Shown here: in pieces, positions 57,117-64,000 of the stretch
Layout of the letters: each line of letters opens with the position of its first letter
How positions within the stretch are numbered: the stretch's first letter is position 1
Assembly (NCBI GenBank): GCA_035701825.1
Contig: DASSRK010000140.1
Span: forward strand, 10,234 to 74,233
Length of the DNA stretch: 64,000 bases
Reading direction: 5' to 3'
Source: CADEED01 sp035701825
GTDB lineage: Bacteria > Pseudomonadota > Gammaproteobacteria > Steroidobacterales > Steroidobacteraceae
Position numbers and translations under genes: made by a program
Notes under the pieces: generated by a model
Databases searched by the model: none
What the model was told of the DNA's origin: nothing
What the model saw: only the letters and a program-made list of their open reading frames with translations

Positions 57117-58529
57117 TCAGGACGCCGCGCCGCGGCGCTGAGCCAGTTCGGTTTCGATCCGCGTTTCCATCGCCTTGTTGATCTCGTAAAAAAACAGGAT
57201 CACGCAGCAGATCAGGAACGGAATCGACGCATAGACGCTGATCGACAGCTTGACTCCCTGGACCACCTCGGGCGACTGCACGGTGGCATCGCGCACGTAG
57301 CCGTAGATGTCCAGCAGCTTCGCGACCAGCGACCCGCCGACCGCCAGGCCGAACTTGAGGCCGAGGATCATCGCGGAAAAGACGATGGCCGTGGCGCGGC
57401 GATTGTTCTTCCACTCCGAGTAGTCGGCGACGTCCGCGATCATCGCCCACAGCAGCGGGATCGTGATGCCGTAGAAGAACCCGTGGAGGATCTGCGCCAC
57501 GAAAATGGTGCCGATGGCATCGGGCGGGAAGAACACGAACGCCAGCAGGAACAGGGTCGAAGCGAACAGGCCGGCGCTGAACACGTTGCGCTTGCCGAAC
57601 CGGTCGGCGAGCGGCCTGGCGAAGCCGATGCCGACGATCATGAAGACGATGCCGCCGCCATTGAAGATGCCGAAGCCGGTGGAGACGGGATCGCCGTGGA
57701 ACCCGACGCCGGCCAGGAATTGCGTGAGCGCGGCCCGGTCCACGTAGTACTCGAAATAGTAGATGTACGAGCCGCCTTTCAATGCCAGCGTGATGAAGAC
57801 CATCACGATGACCACGACCATCAGCAGCCAGGGCTTGTTGCGGAACAGGTCGACGAGATCCTCCTTCACGGTGGATTTCTGTTCCGCGGTCGGGACGATG
57901 CGCTCCTTCGTCGTGAGGAACGTGATGATGAAGAAGATCGTGCCGACGATCGCGAAGATCATCATCGTCCTGCGGAAGCCGACCGCCTGGTCGCCGCCGC
58001 CGAGCGCGAGCACCAGCGGCAGCAGCAGCACCTGGATGACGAACTGCGCGATCATCACCGCGACGAAGCGGTACGAAGACAGGCTGTTGCGCTCCGACAT
58101 GTTGCCGGTCAGCACACCGCTCAGCGCCGCGTAGGGCAGGTTGTTCGCCGCGTAGATCGTGACCAGCAACGTGTAGGTGATGGCGGCGTACCAGATCTTG
58201 CCCTGCTCGCCGAGGTCGGGCGTCGTGAACGCCAGCAGCGCGAACACGCCGAACGGCACCGCGGTCCACAGCACCCAGGGCCGGAACTTGCCCCAGCGGG
58301 TATTCGTGCGGTCGGCGATCAGTCCCATGATGGGATTGAAGATCACGCCGCCGAAGATGCCACCCCAGAAGATGATCGCGGACGCAGTGCCCGCGGGGAT
58401 CTTGAAGACGTCGGTGTAGAAAAACGCCAGGAAGGTGATGAAGGTCTGGAATATCAGGTTGGCGGACAGGTCGCCCAGGCTGTACCCGATCTTCTCCCCC
58501 ACGCTCAGTCGTTCTGTACTTGTAGTCAT
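57117..58529 (-). CDS. GPH-family sugar:cation symporter
   Basis: A 470-residue transporter with 12 predicted membrane helices of the glycoside-pentoside-hexuronide symporter family (XynT/YicJ type). Marks: SVGEKIGYSLGDLSANL, IMGLIADRTNTRWGKFRPW between helices 2 and 3, and the central loop with EQKSTVKEDLVDLFRNKPW. It probably imports xylo-oligosaccharides for GH43 in the same operon. The ATG at 58529 has only a weak ribosome-binding site (ACAGAGC); the frame is open to 58655. Regulatory sites were not recognised. Confidence 0.9.
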   Translation of the reverse strand: MTTSTERLSVGEKIGYSLGDLSANLIFQTFITFLAFFYTDVFKIPAGTASAIIFWGGIFGGVIFNPIMGLIADRTNTRWGKFRPWVLWTAVPFGVFALLAFTTPDLGEQGKIWYAAITYTLLVTIYAANNLPYAALSGVLTGNMSERNSLSSYRFVAVMIAQFVIQVLLLPLVLALGGGDQAVGFRRTMMIFAIVGTIFFIITFLTTKERIVPTAEQKSTVKEDLVDLFRNKPWLLMVVVIVMVFITLALKGGSYIYYFEYYVDRAALTQFLAGVGFHGDPVSTGFGIFNGGGIVFMIVGIGFARPLADRFGKRNVFSAGLFASTLFLLAFVFFPPDAIGTIFVAQILHGFFYGITIPLLWAMIADVADYSEWKNNRRATAIVFSAMILGLKFGLAVGGSLVAKLLDIYGYVRDATVQSPEVVQGVKLSISVYASIPFLICCVILFFYEINKAMETRIETELAQRRGAAS

Positions 58530-58656
58530 GTTTTTGCTCTGTCGGATTGTCGGCGGAGGGGAGGATAAGCGCCCTTCCGCGTCCCGACCAGCCGAACGCA
58601 TCAAACCCGATGAGACGGTACCGCTTCGGCCGGTGCCCAACTGACCTCCCGGCACC

Positions 58657-58722
58657 TTACATATCCATCCCTCCCATTCCTGGTATCCCGGGGTTCACGG
58701 CCGCGGCAACCGGCGGCGCATG
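58657..58722 (-). pseudogene. fragment resembling the groEL 3' end
   Basis: Read leftwards, the frame gives AHAPP...NPGIPGMGGMDM followed by TAA. The last eight residues match the GroEL tail of this genome, which at 62969 ends GGMGGMGGMDM, and the DNA matches except at third codon positions (GGAATGGGAGGGATGGATATGTAA against GGAATGGGCGGGATGGACATGTAA). No further groEL similarity extends upstream. It looks like the remnant of a lost, divergent groEL copy, or a coincidental glycine-methionine tail. Confidence 0.5.
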
Positions 58723-58838
58723 AGCGCGCCTGACATGACGCAGGCGCCGGCCGCGAGCAAGGCCGCGCCCGGCTCCACTTTGGCGAGCCTGGGAAAGAAG
58801 AAGGTGCAAGTCTTGCCGCCGGTCGGGCGATTTCGCAT
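58695..58838 (-). CDS. possible 47-residue protein with PEP-CTERM-like end
   Basis: ATG-initiated frame of 47 codons: MRNRPTGG, CTFFFPRLAK, then VEPGAALLAAGACVMSGALM and RRR. A hydrophobic stretch between EPG and a basic run looks like a PEP-CTERM tail, but the usual Pro-Glu-Pro is incomplete and there is no signal peptide. No clear ribosome-binding site. Reported because it lies in a 503-base region otherwise without a gene. Confidence 0.25.
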   Translation of the reverse strand: MRNRPTGGKTCTFFFPRLAKVEPGAALLAAGACVMSGALMRRRLPRP

Positions 58839-58902
58839 GAAGATCGAAAATTCAGCCACCGGCGCAGCTCATTTGAAGTACCTTTACCACCCCCTGTGAT
58901 CC

Positions 58903-58923
58903 GAGCCGGTTTCGCTCCGGCTC
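58903..58923 (+). promoter_or_regulatory. hairpin in probable 5' leader of the RRM gene
   Basis: Perfect 7-bp inverted repeat GAGCCGG (58903-58909) / CCGGCTC (58917-58923), loop TTTCGCT, about 110 bases ahead of the RRM start. No U-run follows, so it is not a clear terminator. Cold-induced RNA-binding genes often have structured leaders, which makes it a candidate. Confidence 0.35.
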
Positions 58924-59032
58924 GCGCGTCACCCGACGCACCGTTGCGGCCTCGAGTCCGCCACCCGAAGCATTCACATCGGAGCGGCGCATGTGCGCCG
59001 GCTATCTACCTTCACCGCACGAGGAGTTTCTC

Positions 59033-59308
59033 TTGACCAAGCTCTATGTTGGAAACCTGCCGTTCAGCGCCACGGAAGACAGCGTGCGCGAGCTCTTCGC
59101 CGCGCACGGAACCGTCGAGAAAGTCGCCCTGATCAACGATCGTGACACCGGACAGCCGCGCGGCTTCGGATTCGTGGAGATGTCGGGTGCGGACGCGCAG
59201 CGGGCGATGCAGTCGCTCAACGGCAAGGACTTTGGCGGTCGCCCGCTGAAGGTGAACGAGGCGCAGGACAAACCACGCGGCGGCGGCGGCGGGTACGGCC
59301 GGCGATGA
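59033..59308 (+). CDS. RRM-domain RNA-binding protein
   Basis: A 91-residue protein formed by one RNA-recognition motif: RNP2 LYVGNLPF near the start and RNP1 RGFGFVEM near residue 47, with a Gly/Arg-rich tail (KPRGGGGGYGRR). This is the small bacterial RRM type (Rbp), often cold-induced, that binds single-stranded RNA. I choose TTG at 59033 because GAGGAG stands 6 bases before it and the protein begins TKLYVGN; an ATG at 58991 is an alternative with a poor site. Its TGA overlaps the ATG of the next gene. Confidence 0.9.
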   Translation: MTKLYVGNLPFSATEDSVRELFAAHGTVEKVALINDRDTGQPRGFGFVEMSGADAQRAMQSLNGKDFGGRPLKVNEAQDKPRGGGGGYGRR

Positions 59309-59715
59309 GACCTCGCAACGGCGCGAAAAACCTGGCGTCCCCCAGCCCTGAAAAGGCGCGAAGCCTGCGGCTCGAGAAACAGCGCCGGGATCGCATGGCC
59401 GCGAAGGAATTGCGCGTGCAGTTTCCGCAGTTCGCGACGCTGCGGGTTGACCTGGTATTCAACGACGAGCTGTCCAACCCACCGGCGCCGCAAACGATCG
59501 TGCTGCACCCACCCGCACGCGCGTACTTCGTCTATCCGTGTCCCTACGCGGGCTGTAGCGGCGAGCTGGATCTGGCGGCCAACGTCGATGACATCGCGGC
59601 GCTGGGCACGGACCATGCGCACGGGCACTTGCGGTGCCCAGGCGAACGTCACGGCCCCCGCGGCAAGGCGCCCTGCGACCTGCGCATCGAATACTCGATT
59701 GCGGTGGGCAAATGA
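59305..59715 (+). CDS. conserved hypothetical protein with Cys/His pairs
   Basis: A 136-residue protein with a basic N-terminus (KARSLRLEKQRRDRMAAKEL) and a compact C-terminal half holding YPCPYAGCSGEL, HLRCPGERHG and APCDLRIEYSI; these Cys and His residues could bind zinc. Not recognised as a named family. It overlaps the RRM gene by 4 bases, so they are translated together; an RNA-related role is possible but unproven. Confidence 0.65.
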   Translation: MRPRNGAKNLASPSPEKARSLRLEKQRRDRMAAKELRVQFPQFATLRVDLVFNDELSNPPAPQTIVLHPPARAYFVYPCPYAGCSGELDLAANVDDIAALGTDHAHGHLRCPGERHGPRGKAPCDLRIEYSIAVGK

Positions 59716-59740
59716 ATCTTCATCATGAAAGGAGTCCAGC

Positions 59741-60046
59741 ATGACCACCGTATCGCCTCTCAAACCAGGTGAGCTCCCCGCGGAATACCGCGTTCGATTG
59801 GCCGAGGAACGAGCGGCGGCGGATGAGCGCCGCAGGGTCGAACTACTCGACCTGACGTCGATCGCGAACGCGCCGGGCGCGAGGATCCGGGCGTGGGAAC
59901 GGGCCCATGGCCTTACCTTGCCGCGCGCCGAGTCACATCCCGTGCTGAAGTCGGTGGCGGCCGCGACGCACCTGTCGCTCGAGCAGGTGCAGGAAGAGCA
60001 GCGTCGCCGGCTGCTGCCCGCGGAGTCGGTCTTGCCGGTCACCTGA
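59741..60046 (+). CDS. hypothetical protein, third of RRM operon
   Basis: A 101-residue, highly charged, mostly helical protein: ELPAEYRVRLAEERAAADERRRVELLDLT near the middle and HLSLEQVQEEQRRRLLP at the end. GAAAGGAGTCCAGC before the ATG is a strong ribosome-binding site. It lies 25 bases after the Cys/His protein gene, and a terminator follows 30 bases after its stop, so it ends the operon. No family recognised. Confidence 0.65.
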   Translation: MTTVSPLKPGELPAEYRVRLAEERAAADERRRVELLDLTSIANAPGARIRAWERAHGLTLPRAESHPVLKSVAAATHLSLEQVQEEQRRRLLPAESVLPVT

Positions 60047-60076
60047 GGAAAGCGCCTCTTTCGGCCTTGAAAACAA

Positions 60077-60106
60077 GAACCTCCGCCGGTTTCCCAACGG
60101 GGGTTC
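60077..60106 (+). terminator. degenerate terminator hairpin after RRM operon
   Basis: Stem GAACCTCCG (60077-60085) / CGGGGGTTC (60098-60106) with one U-G pair; the loop CCGGTTTCCCAA keeps the core of the other family members but with CC-GG pairing destroyed. TCTCTATCTA follows, as in the copies near 56016 and 62910. Confidence 0.7.
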
Positions 60107-60189
60107 TCTATCTAATGACGTCCGCAGGCCCGCGACGGCTCTAACAACTCAGGCTGGGTGCGCGGCGAGAATGTCTGCACGCGCTTGAC

Positions 60190-60218
60190 TTGACCAGCGC
60201 TTTTTTCAGACGTATAAC
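60190..60218 (+). promoter_or_regulatory. sigma-70 type promoter of metallophosphoesterase gene
   Basis: TTGACC (60190-60195), spacer of 17 bases including a T-run, TATAAC (60213-60218). Both hexamers are close to consensus with ideal spacing. It lies about 90 bases ahead of the GTG start and is the clearest promoter in the window. Confidence 0.75.
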
Positions 60219-60309
60219 CCCTTCGCTTCGAGCCTTTCCCCCAAGGCTCCGGCGCACGGTCCGATTCCTAATAACTACACACGACCGTCGCAATCACAGG
60301 AGGTAGACC

Positions 60310-62874
60310 GTGAAGAGGGCCTCTCTCGTCCTGGCGCTATTGGCCTGCGCAGCCCAGATGCTGCCCGTGTCGGCTGCCGCGCAATCCAATTGTGACAATG
60401 ACAGCTACTCGTTCGTCGTCTACTCCGACGACTACATGACCGGGCCGTGGAGTGGATTCGACCTGCAGATCCTGCGAAAGATGTACGGCCTGGATCCCAA
60501 CATACGCATGATCTTCGCAGCTGGAGATCAAGAGCCCATCAGCGATGCTCGCGAAGCGATCGACGAGCAATTGGCCGGGCATCTCAATTGCGGGGAACCC
60601 GAATATCCGTTCTTCCCGGCGATGGGGAACCACAATTACGACGAAGATACGGGCATGACGTGGTACAGGACGACGTATGCCAACAATTGGGCCAACGCTC
60701 CTGAAACCTCGCGTCTGGCGAAGCAATTGCCGAGCATCAGCAATTTCCGACGAGGCCCGACGCAAGTCTTGACCCCGAGTGGTTTGCGGGCTGTTTGGGA
60801 TGGAACGATCTACTCGTTCGACTTCAAGAACGCGCACTTCGTCATTCTCAATGATTTCGAGCAAGCGGGAGCCCCGCAGCCCGACATCAACTACGGTGTT
60901 TGGGACGTGAATGGGCCGAACGTCAGCGATCCGACGAACTCACAACTGGATTGGTTGGCCGACGATCTTGCGCGCACCGACAAACCACTGAAATTTGTCA
61001 TCAGTCACGTCGGCAACGTGGCCGCCTGGTATGCGATGGACAACAGCATGACTCCACAGTGCGACATGTGGAGCGAACACCAGACGTACACACAAGACGA
61101 CCCGAATTCACCTTTCCATACGAAGGAACTTGCTGCCGTGCTGGCCAGGTTTCCAGGCGTGGTGTCATTCCGGGGACACGATCATTGTCCGTCGCGCCAC
61201 ATCGTGGATGCGAACAACTTGAAGGTATTCGAGAGATCCTATTGGGACGCGTACCAGGACACGCAGCGCCCATTTGGTGACACGTCGCTGTGGCAGAACC
61301 TGATGGGCCCGGGGCGATTCTGGCAGGTGGATGACGGCTCAGCCTATAACGATGCCGGGTTCTTCACCCTCACCAAAGTCACGCCTTTCACCGTAACCAT
61401 CGAAACCTATCGTTGGAACACGACCAATGGTCCGCTGATCCTTTGGGATAGCTTTTCGATTCCACTGCCGGACGCGCCTCCCGACACGGATGCGCCTTCG
61501 GTTCCGACGAATGTTGGCGGGACAGCGTTGTCTCCTTCACAGATCCGCGTCACATGGAATGCGTCCACGGACAACGTGGGAGTCACGGCGTACACGATTG
61601 CAAGGGACGGGCAGCAGGTCGGAACTGCATCGGGAACGTTCTTCGTCGACACTGGACTGTCGCCAAGCACCACTTACAACTACACCGTTACTGCCGCGGA
61701 CAAGGCCGGGAACACTTCAGCACCCAGTGCCCCCGGAGCGGTCACGACCATGGCTCCTGATAACGTGCCACCCACTGTTTCCATGACAGCGCCCGTGGAT
61801 GGAGCCACGGTATCGGGGACCGTTACTGTCAGCGCGGCGGCCGCGGATGACGTGAAACTCGGCGGAGTGCAGCTCCTATTGGACGGTGCACCACTTGGAG
61901 CGGAAATCGCAACGGCCCCCTTCTCTGCATCCTGGTCAACCCGCTCCGGCGCGAATGGACCGCATTCGCTCTCTGCAGTAGCACGTGATGTCGCCGGAAA
62001 CACGGCCAGTGCCGTTCCGGTGGTCGTCGCCGTAAACAACGACATCACGCCGCCGGCGTTCTCCGAGATCACGTCAACGATGGGCACGAGCAATGCCGTG
62101 ATCTCCTGGGTCACCGATGAACCCTCGGATACACAGGTCCAGTGGGGCACGACAACGGCATACGGGTCGCAAACAACGCTGAACAAGAAGTTGGTTCTGA
62201 CGCATTCCGCGACCATCACCAACCTGAAGGTCGGCACCGTGTATCACTATCGGGTTCGCTCCGCAGACGCCCTCGGAAACGTCGGGTTCTCGGGTGACCA
62301 GACGGCGTTGATCCCGGACGTCGCGCCGCCGACGACGCCTGCTTCGTTCACGGCAACCGCCGCGTCTCCCATCAAGATCAACCTGGCATGGGGAGCTTCC
62401 ACCGACAACGTGAAGGTGAGCGGATACCGTGTGTATCGGGATTCGCAACTGATCGCGACTACGACCTCGCGTTCGTACGCCGACAACGGCCTGCTACCAA
62501 ACACGACGTACGCTTACGGAGTCGAAGCATTTGACTCATCCGGAAACGTGAGTGGGCGTGCCTCCGTCAATGGCACGACGCAAGCAGATACAACCCTGCC
62601 CAGCGTTTCAATTTCTGCGCCTGCAAGTGGAGCGACTGTATCGGGCACGAGCGTCACCATCACGGCGACCGCATCCGACAACGTTGCCGTGGCGGGTGTG
62701 CAGATCAGGATCGATGGCGTGAATGTCGGTGCCGAGCTCACGGCTGCCCCGTACACCATCACCTGGAACTCGACCACCGTGACGAATGCCACGCATTCGA
62801 TCACCGCGGTGGCCCGAGATACCTCGGGCAATACGAAGACATCCTCGGGAAGGTCCATCAAGGTACGGAACTAG
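60310..62874 (+). CDS. exported metallophosphoesterase with FN3 and Ig-like modules
   Basis: An 854-residue secreted protein. Signal peptide MKRASLVLALLACAAQML, cut near AAAQ. The phosphoesterase part (about 30-390) has VVYSDDYM (motif 1, with no following His), FAAGDQEPISDA, AMGNHNYDED, VISHVGN and FRGHDHCPSRH. Four beta modules follow: FN3 (APSVPTNVGGT), Ig-like (VSMTAPVDGATVSGTV), a purple-phosphatase-like FN3 (AVISWVTDEPSDTQVQWG), FN3 (SPIKINLAWGAS) and a final Ig-like repeat. Start is GTG at 60310 with GGAGGT upstream. The DNA is visibly richer in A/T than the neighbours, suggesting acquisition. Substrate unknown. Confidence 0.83.
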   Translation: MKRASLVLALLACAAQMLPVSAAAQSNCDNDSYSFVVYSDDYMTGPWSGFDLQILRKMYGLDPNIRMIFAAGDQEPISDAREAIDEQLAGHLNCGEPEYPFFPAMGNHNYDEDTGMTWYRTTYANNWANAPETSRLAKQLPSISNFRRGPTQVLTPSGLRAVWDGTIYSFDFKNAHFVILNDFEQAGAPQPDINYGVWDVNGPNVSDPTNSQLDWLADDLARTDKPLKFVISHVGNVAAWYAMDNSMTPQCDMWSEHQTYTQDDPNSPFHTKELAAVLARFPGVVSFRGHDHCPSRHIVDANNLKVFERSYWDAYQDTQRPFGDTSLWQNLMGPGRFWQVDDGSAYNDAGFFTLTKVTPFTVTIETYRWNTTNGPLILWDSFSIPLPDAPPDTDAPSVPTNVGGTALSPSQIRVTWNASTDNVGVTAYTIARDGQQVGTASGTFFVDTGLSPSTTYNYTVTAADKAGNTSAPSAPGAVTTMAPDNVPPTVSMTAPVDGATVSGTVTVSAAAADDVKLGGVQLLLDGAPLGAEIATAPFSASWSTRSGANGPHSLSAVARDVAGNTASAVPVVVAVNNDITPPAFSEITSTMGTSNAVISWVTDEPSDTQVQWGTTTAYGSQTTLNKKLVLTHSATITNLKVGTVYHYRVRSADALGNVGFSGDQTALIPDVAPPTTPASFTATAASPIKINLAWGASTDNVKVSGYRVYRDSQLIATTTSRSYADNGLLPNTTYAYGVEAFDSSGNVSGRASVNGTTQADTTLPSVSISAPASGATVSGTSVTITATASDNVAVAGVQIRIDGVNVGAELTAAPYTITWNSTTVTNATHSITAVARDTSGNTKTSSGRSIKVRN

Positions 62875-62881
62875 CGAAACG

Positions 62882-62914
62882 AAAAACCCCCGCCGGTATC
62901 CCGGCGGGGGCTTC
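62882..62914. terminator. bidirectional terminator between phosphoesterase and groEL
   Basis: Perfect 10-bp stem CCCCCGCCGG (62887-62896) / CCGGCGGGGG (62901-62910), loop TATC. AAAAA lies to the left (U-run for groEL transcripts) and CTTCTCTATCTACC to the right. It is 12 bases after the phosphoesterase stop and 58 bases after the groEL stop. Confidence 0.85.
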
Positions 62915-62968
62915 TCTATCTACCGATCGACGTTCTGGACGTCGGACCGCAACGAGCCTCGCGGCTCC

Positions 62969-64000
<1,032 letters not shown>

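Overview
This window is a GC-rich chromosomal segment from what looks like a free-living Gram-negative proteobacterium, most likely a gammaproteobacterium. That placement is an inference from gene content: a MaeB-type malic enzyme, GroEL, type II-style pseudopilin, Tat and lipoprotein signals, RecQ, and xylanases with CBM60 modules like those of Cellvibrio. The genus cannot be assigned. I see no rRNA, tRNA, CRISPR array, insertion sequence or phage gene.

Layout. 1-4.9 kb holds a truncated DUF2306 membrane protein, a dimethylargininase-like amidinohydrolase, an aldo/keto reductase and MaeB. 5-9 kb holds an exported protein with thrombospondin type 3 repeats and a Tat-exported berberine-bridge-type flavoprotein. 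9-12.4 kb holds a GspG-like pseudopilin directly followed by a membrane GGDEF-EAL protein. 12.7-17.1 kb is a tight three-gene operon of two PYROXD2/phytoene-desaturase-like flavoproteins and a GcvT-like aminomethyltransferase. 17.2-21.6 kb holds a JmjC/cupin oxygenase, a dienelactone hydrolase, RecQ and a small membrane protein.

21.7-35.2 kb is rich in exported proteins: a lipoprotein GH10 xylanase with duplicated carbohydrate-binding modules, a fibril-type surface protein, a CTP-dependent lipid-kinase-like membrane protein, an acetylxylan-esterase-like hydrolase, an exported hydrolase-like domain running in frame into a globin, a LURP-one/scramblase-like protein, a type B carboxylesterase, and a large haem c lipoprotein of the PVC dehydrogenase type. 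35.3-36.2 kb holds an unusual sigma factor with only region 2, overlapping a ChrR-like zinc/cupin anti-sigma factor. 36-51 kb holds an exported trypsin-like protease, an unknown exported protein, a PhoD phosphatase, an ATP-grasp ligase, a 1,380-residue DUF3857/transglutaminase/TPR protein, an M13 peptidase and an SBBP-repeat surface protein with a GlyGly-CTERM-like tail.

51-58.5 kb holds a CadC-like regulator divergent from a probable mddA, and a xylan-utilisation group (pentoside symporter, cytoplasmic GH43, secreted GH10 with two CBM60). Secreted GH10 enzymes would cut xylan, the symporter would import oligosaccharides and GH43 would finish them in the cytoplasm; the esterases at 27-32 kb could remove side groups. 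58.5-64 kb holds a fragment resembling the groEL 3' end, an RRM protein with two small unknown genes, an exported metallophosphoesterase with FN3/Ig modules, and the 3' part of groEL.

The least explained signals are the exported-domain/globin junction, the sigma factor lacking region 4, the flavoprotein/GcvT operon, the groEL-tail fragment, and a dispersed family of nearly identical terminator hairpins.
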